DNA of 64,000 nucleotides from Lottia gigantea (taxonomy: Eukaryota; Mollusca; Gastropoda; Lottiidae), in the NCBI RefSeq assembly GCF_000327385.1, contig NW_008710115.1:173379-237378 (forward strand), written 5' to 3'. A program made the translations under genes and the position numbers. Shown piece by piece: positions 36,830 to 49,010 of the stretch. Under the pieces are notes generated by a model, which made no database searches, was not told the origin of the DNA, and saw only the letters and a list, made by a program, of their open reading frames with translations. The first letter of the stretch is position 1. Every line of letters begins with the position of its first letter.

Positions 36830-38993
36830 GTAATTTTGAAATAAAGAAAGAATGAAGCTGTAATATCTGTCTACAAGTAGATATACTGTAATACTAATTA
36901 CAGTTTTTATATTACAATAGTGTTGATAGATAGAATGTGTTAACTAGTGTATAATCTACACTTTTTCTACCTGTTTAATTCTTTAATGTTTAGATGAAAT
37001 GAGAATATTAGTGACTTCCAAAATATATACCTTAGTCATGAGGTATTCAAGTAAAATAAGACACTTTTCATAAAAACATCAGAGACCTAGTTTATGAAGC
37101 AAGAACTATATTTTGAAAAGTTTTTTAAAAAAAATTATAGGCCATGATCTGAGGTATTCAAGTAAAATGATTTTAGAATACAGACTGAGGAGATGAAGGG
37201 AGCATAATATTTTGTGATTAAGGTTTATCAATTTTTGTATTATGAAATCTTTCTTCTTTTTTTGGTCAAAGGAACTAAAACGGTCCTATTTTCAAAAATT
37301 GTTTACCATAATATTCTTTCGAAACTTTTGTTACATGTTTTATGTTAACCAGTACACACACACTGACATATAATAAATTATTAAGTTTCAGTATCATTAA
37401 TTGTAAGTTCTCTTAAAGTGACAAGTAAATTATGAGTAAAAGAATGATAATAAGAAACTGGTGTATCTGTTATTATTTTATAATATTAATTAAGACAAAC
37501 AAACAACTGTTTCTTGTTATAGTAAATAATATCTGACTAGTTGTTTACAATAATATATAACAATTAAATAATGTTAATCTTCTCAGACTATCAATCATGC
37601 TGCCTTCTTTTATTTCAAAGGGTAAGTTTGTGGGCTGCAAAAATCTTCAAAGGGAGAATATGAACTTGAGTTTAGGTAAGGTGTTTCCTATGTGATATAT
37701 AGGAGGAAGGATGCTTTTATACAAATTCTAATTAAGAAAAACATTGTATGACCTAATTCCCTACATAATTAATAGAAATAGAGTAAAATGAAGTCAGTGA
37801 ACAGTAGAAATCAATTGATTATGTTATGTGAGAATATTATTATTGTTGATAGAAGGTATATTAATATCAAGGTGATGAAATGATAGTAGTAAGAACTATA
37901 AGCTATGATTAGTTGTACCTATATGATATAGTCATTAGTCTGTAAATAATATTAATACACATACCGGTACCTATATATTGTATATCTTTAACATTCTTAT
38001 ACTGATTTCCTTCCTCCAGGGTTCCATTTTGACATAAACTAAGATATTATCTTTGGACTTTTCATCCAGTTTTTCAAACATTCAGATAGGACAGTGCCCT
38101 GTGTTTTTTAGGTCTGCGCTTTATTGGGATAATGCAGCTGAAATTTTCTAATATCACATTGCATGGTAACGATTCTTGATAAAAATGAGAGTGGAGATTT
38201 TTTCTATTGGCTAATTCCTTTTGGCTTCCACAGGGTTGTGTTCTAGAACTCTGTTGGAAAACATAGACTTTGACATCCAGACCTAAATTAAGAAGGTATC
38301 TCAATAAGATGGAGTACATTCCATTAAAATCTTGGTAGTTAAATGTAATTCATACAACATTTAATGTGGTTGGCATGAAATTGAAAAAAAAATTTGTCTG
38401 CTGATTGTAGAAGTCCTTTGTTCAGACTTTTAGGTCATATTTATCATTTTCTATCCTAAAATTGTAACTGCCACTCAAAATGAACTATCTGTATTTATTT
38501 TTAGATTTTGATGAAATTTGAGTTGTATTTATCAGGTTTTTTTTATCAGTTTATCAGACAGTTTTTCCTCCACATATTTTTTATGATAAACTTATTTTAA
38601 GATTGTGGCTGAATTCATGATTACATTCTATACTCAGATATTGAATTTGGTAGATTGAAAGTTCATGTGTGATTTAGAAATTTTGGTTAGATACAGTGAG
38701 GTCATTTCCATTAAAAAATTCTGGATATTAGTAACAGTCATGGGATCCAAAATATGACAATCTTTTCTTGTGACTTTTCAAGATTTATAAAAGCTTTTCT
38801 TCAGTTGAAATCTCTTTCAAAACCACATCTGTTCTGTTTATTAAAGATATGCAAATCAACAAACATGGCTATATATGTTCAGTTAAAGTTTTGACTGAAC
38901 TAACCATGATTGTATAAAACTGGTTTGGATCCTTTGGATAATTTGGGCTCAATTTGAAATTGTAAAGGAGTAGAGTAAAATTTCTGTTATTTC

Positions 38994-39052
38994 ACACTGA
39001 ATGACATTAGGTGCAGAAAAGTAAGATCTCAAACTCCATTCATTTTCTTACT
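38994..39052 (+). repeat. Dispersed repeat copy D (right-end fragment)
   Basis: Short fragment with ATTAGGTGCAGAAAAGTAAG and CAAACTCCATTCATTTTC, matching the right end of copies at 4928-5064 and 57587-57680. Confidence 0.5.
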
Positions 39053-42000
39053 CTCAAATTGCATTAGTAGTAAAATTACAAAAATCTAGCTTAAAATACA
39101 ATCTATAGGTGTGGTTATTTGATAATAGTTATAGTGTACAAGATAACAGCTAGTTTGACATTAAGTTAAATCACAACAACTGTTGGTGGTCACTATATTT
39201 TCTTTTTCCTTAACAGATTTATTAACTATTGTAGAAATATTGCCAACAATCCCCTTAACACTATCATCTCTTGCTATATTGTAAGATTTATTCTAAAGAG
39301 TAGAAGTTAAAACATGTTAAAGAAATCAGAATGGTTGTTTTGGCAACAATACAATACCTCTAACTGTTTTTAATAGTTTAAGTTTTTGTTTACTACAAAA
39401 GTTTTTCAAACTCCATTAAATTTATCATGGTTCAACTATGGAGAATTTATTATACCTACAGGCGCCTTGCAGTTTTATTGGAATTTTTTCAGAACAGATT
39501 TTGATCAGAACTATTTCAGGAATATGTGCACTTGCTTCTCTCTTTTTACAGTTAATTATGCATGCAGCGATTAAAAATATTTATGCGACGAAAAGATTAA
39601 TATTTGAAGATTTGGATTCAAAAGAAAATTCATATGACAGTGAACCGTGTAAAAATTGTCTTCCCTGAATTTGTTTCTAAACTATACTATGCAATGAAAT
39701 AATATTATACATGTATACATGCAATAAATGATTAACATTTGAATTTGAATAGGAAATTTGATAGCATAGCACGTGAAGATTTTCAGGCGTAAGACTAAAT
39801 TATATAAATACTGTGTCTAGCTGAAATGACATTTTTTCTGTTTTCATGGAATTGATTGTAATTCTTTAAACTGATCATGTTAACTGAACAATTTGTAGCT
39901 GGTTCTTTTTAAGACAACATTAAAATTGGAGTAGCACATCTTGTTTTCTAGATTATTTTCTTATCACTGTAACAGCTAGTATGTAAATCAACCTAGTCTA
40001 TTATCTTAATCAATTTTTATTTTGGGTAAAAAGAATGTATCTTATTGGCACAGATTCCTAAAATAAAGAGGTTACAATGTACCATTTTTAATAGCAAGCT
40101 AAAAAGTGAGATTTGACCATATTGCTAAAATAGTCACAGAAAAGTGTTACTACAGAAGAATTAGATGGTATTTAGATATCAATAGTCTTAATTTCTTTTA
40201 TCTATATATCTTCACTACTGAACCAAAAAAAAGGCACAGGGCAACAGAATGGAACAAATTTCGTTTCCATTCAAATTTTCATTCAAGTATATTAAAGAAG
40301 AATCATTTTGATCAATTTTTTCACTAAGTTATACATCAAAGACATAAGAAAATCTCACTCAAAAATTAATCATAACTTAAATGGATGTAGTTTGAAAAGT
40401 TTGCCATTGTTTCATCTTTTCAAATTTATCAATCTTTTGAGCGTTGAATGCTAAAATCATTCTGAAGTATGTGGGTCTTTCAATGTCCTCGGTCACAAAA
40501 AGTTAACAATGACAGTGAAAATTTCTTTTAAGAATTTCATCATTTAGATGTGACTTAACTAACACTTTGTACTAATTGTATTATTATATATCGATATTTA
40601 CTGATTTTCTTTTTCATTATTCTTTAATTATTGATAGTTTTGTCATATTTTTTGCTTAATTATGATTTTGACTTCTAACAAACTCTGCACTAATTATCCA
40701 TTATAAGTCATTTCTGAAATAATTAACAAAAAGGTTATATTATATTTCAAATAATAAAATCAATAGGTTTAGAGGACATTCTTAGTTTATTAGTAGGTGA
40801 AATAGTACTAATCAATTTTTCAACTATATAGTAAAGTTAATGATGAAATATTTTAATTAGAAGTATGGTTAATGATTATATAGAATATTGTATTTACAAT
40901 AGAAATATGTATATATTATGATTAACTAATTAGTTAAAATACCTCACATTCTTTTACTTGGTGATTAACTACATTTTATTCTTTGTCTACATAATATTCA
41001 TGTAGTAATACCTTGTTTGCAGTGCTCATTTAAATACAAAAGCTTGCAGGTGTAATCAGTTGAAACTTTGAAGTCTTAGGTTGAATGATTTATATTGCAA
41101 GTTAACTTTGTAAACCTTGGCACTTAGTCACCTGGCAAATGACAATCCAAGAAGCTACCAATTTAGCTATTCCACAAGAAGTAGGTGTTAAAGTGAAATG
41201 AGAATTTAACTCATAGAAAGCATGGGCTAGGTGTTAGATACTCCCTATTAGAAGAAATTTTGTAAAAATTTTATATCAAAAAAGTAGAAAGTGAATTTAT
41301 CCAAAATAGAAGCTATCAGTATTATTTTCTTGTGAAATATGAAAGTTAATTCAATGTATAATTAAGTTTTATCATTTGTTGCACATGTGTTCTCCACCTT
41401 GATATGTAATTTATATAATCTGAAGATTGAAATAATCTATGACCCTTGAAATTAACACAATAGATAAGACAGTAGTGTAATCTTCTACAAATATCAACTA
41501 ACTAATTGTCTAATGAACTTACTAGAGAAGTCAGGGCAAACTCAAATTCCAAATATTTCAAAGTTGAACTCTTTCAGCTTAGTATACTAGTAATGAGCAG
41601 ACTGCCTGTAAGTCTACTGGAAAACAGAAAACAGTCAGACACCAAGGCTGCCCAAACGAGTGTACTGACTTCTAGGGACACCCACCCAGAACCATTACTT
41701 AACCAAATTGTTAATCCAAAATCTTCCCTTCCCTTATCTGTACTTACACATTCCAGCATGAATAAATTTGCTCTACTATTTCTCCTCCCTTCTCAATCTG
41801 TTAATTAGTAAATTGCTGTTTTTCAAAGCAATAAGATATTTTTGATAAGATATATATAACATGAACAATGGTTGTAATTTTGAATAACAATTTTATAAAA
41901 TGCTGGTTATTCAAATGGAGATAGTTGGTTTGATATATATGCAATATGTATAGCATTGATCACATTTTCTATGTGGGTGGTTGAAAATGTTATTGAAATT

Positions 42001-44951
42001 ACTTAGTAATGCTGTCTACCATTCTTGCTAAGCTTTGCGTCTAGAAAAAATAAGTAGAATTGTGTAAGGGGTACATTGTGAGAGGTTAAAATACTGAAAT
42101 ATAGTGTGAAATAACTGGTGATTATCAAACAATAGAAGTTATATACAGTTAACGTAATAAATATGATAAGAATTAACAGATTTCACTTAAACTTTCACCT
42201 TTAATATAATTTATATCTTTGATAATTAATTCATTAAGTCAATTAGTGTAGCAGCTAAAAAATAAATTTGATAACTTTTTGGAAACCTTTTTTATATGCC
42301 CACAATATAATGATGAGATCTTAGTCAAGATTGAATTTGACGATTTTTCAATCAATGGAATTTGAGTTATTGCCTTTGACGCACAGATTAGTGACCACCC
42401 TTGATATACTGAAAATGTATCAGGAAAGTGGGCGTATCTGTAATCTGTACACCCAATTATGTTTAAATTTGATCACCAAATTTCTTGATATTGTTTCTTT
42501 TTTTTCGTTTCACTAGGTGTATGAATATAGTTTTCAAAAATAAAGGTTGATTAAGGTTTTAGACATAATTTTGATATGAAAAACACAACTGTATTTGATA
42601 ACAAGGAAATATTAAACATATTCCATGATGCATTGAAAAATTCACATGCAACTTTTGACATCTCAGATTTACAATTTCAAATTTATGTGAATTAAGATTT
42701 GATTTATGTTTTATTGCCTAGCTATTCATATGGCATAGCAGGACAGACTAGCATGCAATTACTATTTATGACTTATAAGTCATGGAGGTGAGGTCACTTC
42801 CTCTTCACCAAGCATGCCACTTCTGTCAGGAGAGTTCTAACCTTCCTCCATGGGATTTATCTTGTACCCCACAGATTTTGTCTTAATAGGTCATAAACAC
42901 ATGTAAATAGTCCTTGGTGTCAAGACAATTAGCATGACAACATTTGACAACCTGCCAAATTAATAACTAAATAACAATTAGTAATTGTTTATGTAATTAT
43001 TTATAAAGTAATTAAGGTTTATTATGTATATTATTCTTTCATTACTGATATTAAAATAATTAAGATTGTGGTTGAATTGCAGTGAAAAAAAAAATGCGAT
43101 TTGTGAATGACCTTTTCGCAAAGTTACATTCAGAACAAACTAAATCACCTTCAAATAGAAGATTTCCATATTATTTTTACGTTGTTTGTTATTAGTAAGT
43201 AAAATGATACTTCAAATCATGTACAATATAAAGATTATGTAGTGTGAACAACTAATCTAATATCTTAGATTATCTTTAAACAAATCAGTGTCTACAGACA
43301 ACATTTTAACAACATAGATTACAAATTATATATTTTCCAAAGGGAAGGCCTGATTTTTAAACTTGCAATTGTTTCCCACTGGATTTTAATTGACATAAAT
43401 TTCTTTAACAAGAATTCCAAAATAAAGCGTTCCAAGAATGGTTTTTATTTTCTCAAAGATAAAAAAACTGTTCTGAGACGAGCTGATTTAACTGCAATGT
43501 AATTCTATCATGAGCTGATCTGGGTCCTAGCCATCTGAGGCTTATGTTTTCCACAAAGAAATTTTGACTGAAACAGCATTTGTTTTATCATGAGTAAAAG
43601 GTTGCTATTTGAAATAGCCATAACTATTTCTTGGTTGAACTTTGTGGTTGCCTGATCTAAGGTCATCAGTTAACAGACCATTTGGTTAGGTTTGAATTTC
43701 ACCTGTTATGGTATTTTTGTATATCTGAAGATGTGTGTTATGAAATAGAAGAGGTCTAGATATAAGATAAATTGATTTGCTAATTAAACTCTTCGCTTAT
43801 CTTAATATATGATCAAAAATTGTTTTACCTATCATAAATTTGTCTATTTGATATTCCAGAATTTATGTCTGGTATATTTTACTTTGTCTGTTGCCATATT
43901 GTTTGCAGACAATATTATATTTAATGTACTTAGTTGAAGTCTGGGTACTTGAGGTAAATGTTCCAAGGGGAACTCTATTCTCATTAACAAAATTTTTTGA
44001 TATCTATTAACAAGTTTTGCTATTTTATCAGACAATCCAGTACAATTGATTCATTTGGTGCTGTAAGTTCGACCTGCCTTAATGCTAGAAAAATTCCTCT
44101 TTCTCTTCAACTCAAACAGTCAGCTAATCAATGCAGGCCAGAAAATCTTCAATGTGGAAGTGCTTATCTAAAAAAATAAAAACAAATTTCAGATTTGCAA
44201 GAGAGAACAAATTATTATTCAAGAAATTTGATTCTGTCCTAAAAATCACCAATTGATATGAGCCCACTTATATTCCTTCAATAGAAATTTTAAGTATACA
44301 GATTTGGTTATTATTTAAATGCAATCTTTTAATTATTAACCCATAATAAAGAAAACTGTTCTTGTATTAGAATATGAGGATTAAGAATGAAATTAGTTTA
44401 TAATTTAAGAAGCTTAAATATAAGAAGTTTGTAAGTAAAAAAGGGTAATCAGTCATTTTGAAAGTGTAAAGATTATAAAACTATGTGGGTGGTATAAACA
44501 CCAATGTTATATTGATTAATGATACCTGTACTGGTTAAAATCTTATTATTTTAATAGAAACTAATATAAACAGAAGGTAATCTCCTGACCTTCACCTACC
44601 AGGTTTATTAAATAATTTAACACATGTGTCTAATATGTAATTCAAAGTCATATGTGCAATTATTTTTAAGTTTTGGTCGTCGTACATCAAAACACAAAAT
44701 TTCTGAGTTAAAAAAATGTACACATTTAATTGTGATAAACAGAAAAGCCTGCATTGATATCATTTGGAGATTACTGCAATATCTCTCTATAATTACCCAA
44801 AAATGAAGTGAAAAAATGAATCTTTAAAATAGTTGATTTGTTCGGTATCTTTGAGGACTGGTCACAATTTATCAAATAAATGAAAAAACATCCATCCTCA
44901 CCTCTTGAATTAAAATAAGAAAGAAGAACCATATAATATTTGTGTATGAAT

Positions 44952-45044
44952 GAAGTCTTGACTTCTCGACATAGGTTCTGAAGTCTTGACTTCTCAACAC
45001 AGTTTCTGAAGTCTTGACTTCTCAACACAGGTTCTTGACTTCTC
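44952..45044. repeat. 28-bp triple tandem repeat just upstream of Ig3 acceptor
   Basis: Three copies of a 28-bp unit starting GAAGTCTTGACTTCTC (44952, 44980, 45008) plus a partial fourth. GAAGTC and GACTTC inside the unit are inverted relative to each other, so each unit can form a small hairpin. The last copy ends about 73 bases before the Ig3 acceptor. Confidence 0.9.
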
Positions 45045-45117
45045 ATTTATCTTTCAAACTCTTTCTATTAGCAAATTGAGCAATGTTAATATGATTTTCT
45101 GTCATTTATCATTTCAG

Positions 45118-45387
45118 TACGAAGAGTCCCACCTCATTTCTCAATTCCACCAGAAGATACCAAAGTTTTACCTGGAGCAGACGTCAATTTGACCTGTGTT
45201 GCTGTTGGCTCACCTATGCCCTATGTCAAGTGGAGGCAAGGTGCAGAAGAATTGACACCAGAGGAAGATCTACCTATTGGCAGGAACATTCTTCAGTTAG
45301 AAGATGTGCGGGAATCAAAGAATTATACTTGTGTAGCTTCATCTGATCTGGGAAATATTGAAAGCATTGCAAAAGTCATTGTTGAAG
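45118..45387 (+). CDS. LAR-type receptor phosphatase: Ig domain 3 exon
   Basis: 270 bases, phase 1 at both ends; acceptor CATTTCAG, donor GAAG|GTAAGA. Reads (V)[76 protein letters not shown] and onward to KVIVE. It is the most conserved piece in the window: [13 protein letters not shown] and the [11 protein letters not shown] stretch are nearly identical in vertebrate PTPRS/PTPRD and fly Lar. Cysteines lie in NLTC and NYTC, each of which also forms an N-glycosylation sequon. This identifies the gene as LAR-type and not another Ig-FN3 receptor such as a contactin or DSCAM. Confidence 0.98.
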
Positions 45388-46940
45388 GTAAGATAATATT
45401 TTTGTTTTCGTAACAATGGATTTGGAGTATGCTTGATCAAAGTGAACATGTTGTAATGGTGGCATTTGCATCTTGCTAATTATTTTGTCAGGTACATTAA
45501 GTATTTTGTTTTGTAATTTTTGTTCATGGTGAAATTATACACTGGCTGTATGAGAGAGTAAAATGACTGTCATAGTTTATCACTGATGATAGAGATCTGG
45601 AACAATTCTCATTGATTACTCACAGCCTACATTTGGATGAATGATTTCTTTGATAATGTTTAATAATTAAAGTGATGATAATGATATTAATTTTAATTAT
45701 CTACTAACTCTGCATGATGTCATCACATTCAGTTCATTTTTTTTTTATTTGCATGTCTGTTTTATATCAGTTTAATCCTTTGAGAAATTCATGCATGAAC
45801 TCTCTATTTATTTCCATTTTCTGCACATTCTCTTCAGTTGGCTTTGAATTGTATTTTATTTGATATCTCCCTCTCCCTATGGAATCGAGCATTGCTTACA
45901 TTTTCGATGAAAGACTGAACACAGAAAGCAAGTTAGGAAAACTATGAACATAAATAAATACACTACTTATAACATCTTACACGATAATACTACATTCGTT
46001 ACCATAGCTACCAGATATTAAAGGAGGTATAACCAAATGGTTGAACCCAACATAAATGACCAATCAAAATAGCTCATACAAATATTGAAAATGACTTCAG
46101 CCAATCAACACTCCTCTCCTTTCTGTAATAGACTACATGCTTATCTTGGCTTCAAAATAAGTAATTCTATAGCATTCTATGTTGGAACTGGTAAAGTCAG
46201 TTTGCATATGGCTTCTTAATGCCTGGTTGTATAGGTTCTAATATAAGTTAATACCACAAGAGTTGTAATTCAGTTGCCTGTATACAATACTGGAGAATAA
46301 GTGTGATATTCTATAATACCTAGCTAAAGTCTCATTGATTACAGTTTAATTGGAGAATTTATTGAGAACGTATCGTGGAAAATAGATTGATTATTTTTAC
46401 CTGTATAGTTTTGACAGGATATTGGCTACCTTGGGATTTATCTTACAACTTTTACAATTAACCTAGAAAATATTGTGTGAATTGACAAGTACTGTTTGAT
46501 ATTTGTGTTAACTACATAGGAAATAGGATTATTAGTGAATGTTTGGCACCCATTATAGCACCGTCAAACAGGATGTGACATAATAAGAGATTATTTTAAC
46601 AGTAGACTTACATGTGATAATAGTTAATGTGTGTATCTATTCACAGCAGTAGTGACATTATTTTATTTTCAACTCTCCGAACACAATTATTAGTTGCTAC
46701 TAACTCTTTGACTTCCATCGCTCACTTTTTGGATTTCTTCTATCTACAACACCACTGTATTAGAAACATCTATCAGTAGGATGCTATAATTATTCCTTCT
46801 GCCAAAATAAAGCAGCATGGCCGTTCTTCAGCACCACATCAGCAGTCTTTCGCGTTGGCACCACTACACCACTTCCACATGGAATATTTATGTTATTTAT
46901 AGTATATTACTAATATTCTTGGTACCATGTTCCTCTGCAG
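45388..46940 (+). other. Intron between Ig3 and FN3-1, with possible internal promoter
   Basis: 1.55 kb from GTAAGA to CTCTGCAG. Two CCAAT pentamers stand at 46060-46064 and 46101-46105. The last 124 bases (46817-46940) are an open frame continuous with the FN3-1 exon; see the alternative start entry. Apart from these, nothing is recognised. Confidence 0.7.
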
Positions 46941-47228
46941 CAACTCCCAGCCCGCCTGTACAACTCACTGCTTCCGAGATAACGGCAACTTCTGTAAAAT
47001 TGATGTGGGAAAACCCCAACCCTCGAAGTGTTTTGTCATATGTTGTTCAATATAAAATAAATACAGAACAAGGGAATAGATATAAAGAGAAAACCAATAT
47101 TGGACAAACTGAATATATTTTAAATCATCTGAAAGCCTATACAACTTACAATATACGAATAGTAGCAGTGAATGATATAGGCAGAAGTTCCCCCAGTAAA
47201 TCCACCCAAGTTACCACTGGTGAATTAG
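46817..47228 (+). CDS. Possible alternative first exon: second signal peptide fused to FN3-1
   Basis: An ATG in strong translation context (AGCAGCATGG, with A at -3 and G at +4) opens a frame of 41 codons that runs without a stop straight into the FN3-1 exon in the correct frame. The nearest in-frame stop upstream is the TAA at 46808-46810. The start reads MAVLQHHISSLSRWHHYTTS. A hydrophobic core, NIYVIYSILLIFLVP, then leads to C-S-S-A before A-T-P-S. The Ser-Ser-Ala end suits signal peptidase. A transcript starting here would make a secretory-competent LAR form with FN3 repeats but no Ig domains. Worm ptp-3 has a known short isoform (PTP-3B) from an internal promoter. The alternative view is that this is just an intron end whose pyrimidine-rich acceptor happens to encode hydrophobic residues. 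Confidence 0.4.
46941..47228 (+). CDS. LAR-type receptor phosphatase: fibronectin type III domain 1 exon
   Basis: 288 bases from the acceptor CCTCTGCAG, phase 1 at the start. Reads (A)TPSPPVQLTASEITATSVK, LMWENPNPRSVLSYVVQYK, INTEQGNRYKEKTNIGQTEY and ILNHLKAYTTYNIRIVAVND, ending IGRSSPSKSTQVTTGEL. It has the FN3 hallmarks: the B-strand Trp (LMW), Tyr/Leu in the E-F turn (LKAYTTY) and the IVAVNDIGRSSPS F-G region that matches VVAVNNIGRGPPS of vertebrate LAR receptors. The right edge is ambiguous: TTAG|GTTTGT ends at 47228, and CTG|GTGAAT ends at 47219, nine bases shorter and also phase 1. FN3 domains form the membrane-side part of the LAR ectodomain. Confidence 0.94.
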
Positions 47229-48355
47229 GTTTGTACCATATCAATGTTTCTCCAAAAATTAAAAGAAGATCTGTTTCATTTTACATTTTCAACACTGAAA
47301 TTTTGATAGCACTTTATCTTTTTTCTCCTTAATCCAACTTTCTTCCCTGTTATCTTTTGTTTAATTTGTTTTTCATTATATTTTGACTGCAAAAATGAGG
47401 ACAGTTTAGTCTTTTTTGTTACTGCAATATACATTGTAGTGAAATTTGTAGTAATACTGCTTGTAGTGATTGCATTTTCAATTTGATATATTGAATACAA
47501 CTGTTCAGTATCAGCATGATTTTACTATTGCATGATTCAGTTTTACAAAAACAGTTCCCCTTATGAATAATTTAAACTGTGGAATGTAGATCAAGACCAA
47601 ATATTTTTAGGCTTATAAAGACAATAATTTTGATTTGATTTTCAGCTACATGAACAAAACCATATATCACATGCCAAACCTATATATTACATGTATTACC
47701 ACCCCTTTACACCTGTTAATACTTGATATCAATTAATTCATATACATTAATGATTTATTCTACATGAACTAATTATCTACATACATGCCATAATTGATAA
47801 AAAATTCATTGAATCATGCTCTGGAAAGGTTTCAATGCTGCTAAAACTGGGATTGGTGTAGTGTAAGTGCTGGATGCAATATATAGATTGTATTGGGCTT
47901 ATTTTATGTTTATTTTCCCTGAGATACCCCAGTGGGTTCCATTATGAGTTTGTCTTTACTTATTAGGTTTTGTGGACAATTATGATCAAACAATCTATCT
48001 GATCATTACCATTCACAACAACAAAAAACATATTGTATAAAAGTGTGTGAAATATAAAAGGAAAAGGACAACTGATTTTAATAGTGAACACTTTTTGATT
48101 TCATGAAGAAAAGCATCCCAGGATGATAGGTTTGGAAAAAAATTATAATTTTTTTATTAAAATAAATAAATAAAAAACAGAACAGGGTTATTGTTGAAAA
48201 ATTATGAAATATTAAAAAAATAATGTAGATTAATGGTAATGCCAATTACTGATTAGATTTTATTAATTGATTTATTATTTCTATATTAATCACATAATTA
48301 ACCACTTGACTTTCCTAATTCTGATATTTTATTCTAATTGCATTATGATATATTT

Positions 48356-49010
48356 GGTAAAGTTGATGATAATTATGTAGACTAGGTAAAGTTGATGATA
48401 ATTATGTAGACTAGGTAAAGTTAATGATAATTATGTAGACTAGGTAAAGTTTGTGATGTAGACTAAGTAAAGTTGATGATAATTATGTAGACTAGGTAAA
48501 GTTGATAATAATAAGGTAGGCTAGGTAAAGTTTGATGTAGACTAAGTAAAGTTGATGATAATTATGTAGACTAGGTAAAGTTGATGATAATTATGTAGAC
48601 TAGGTAAAGTTGATGATAATCATGTAGACTAGGTGAAGTTTGTGATGTAGACTATAGGTAAAGTTGATAATAATGAAATAGACTAAGTAAAGTTGATAAT
48701 ACTTATGTAGACTAGGTAAAGTTGATAATAATAAGGTAGGCTAGGTAAAGTTGATGATAATTATGTAGACTAAGTAAAGTTGATGATAATTATGTAGACT
48801 AGGTAAAGTTTGATGTAGACTAAGTAAAGTTAATGATAATTATGTAGACTAGGTCAGTTTAAGAGTTTTATAGAATAGATGTATACTGGGTGAAGTCAGT
48901 GATAATTATATAGACTATTACATGACTAGGTAAAGTTGATGATAATTATGTAGACTAGATAAAGTCTGTGACTATAGTATATATCGACTAAGTTAAGTCA
49001 ATGATAATTA
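48356..49010. repeat. 29-bp tandem array rich in donor-like motifs
   Basis: About 20 copies of a 29-bp unit, GGTAAAGTTGATGATAATTA followed by TGTAGACTA, mixed with shortened 21-23 bp units (GGTAAAGTTTGATGTAGACT). Unit junctions read TAG|GTAAAGT, close to the animal 5' splice-site consensus AG|GTRAGT. The array degrades to the right after about 48850. It starts about 1.1 kb after the FN3-1 donor, on the transcribed strand. Confidence 0.93.

Larger units (their letters stand above)
35696..45117 (+). other. Intron between Ig2 and Ig3 (mini-exon B intron)
   Basis: 9.4 kb from donor GTAAGA to acceptor CATTTCAG. It holds the 12-nt mini-exon candidate at 36818-36829, a repeat fragment at 38994-39052 and a 28-bp triple repeat at 44952-45044 close to the acceptor. 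Open frames of 60-100 codons inside it (for example 41506-41808 with no ATG start, and 38074-38319 on the minus strand) have no recognised domain and are not called. Confidence 0.85.

Noticed and set aside
37621-37675. Exon-like segment with an acceptor before it and GTAAGG after it in the Ig2-Ig3 intron
   Set aside because: Its length (55) is not divisible by three and the phase 1 frame hits a TAA at once.
38074-38319. 81-codon open frame on the minus strand
   Set aside because: No recognised domain or homologous motif; lies inside a LAR intron without other support.
41506-41808. 100-codon open frame in the Ig2-Ig3 intron
   Set aside because: It begins at a TTG and not an ATG, has no domain, and does not fit LAR phase or sequence.
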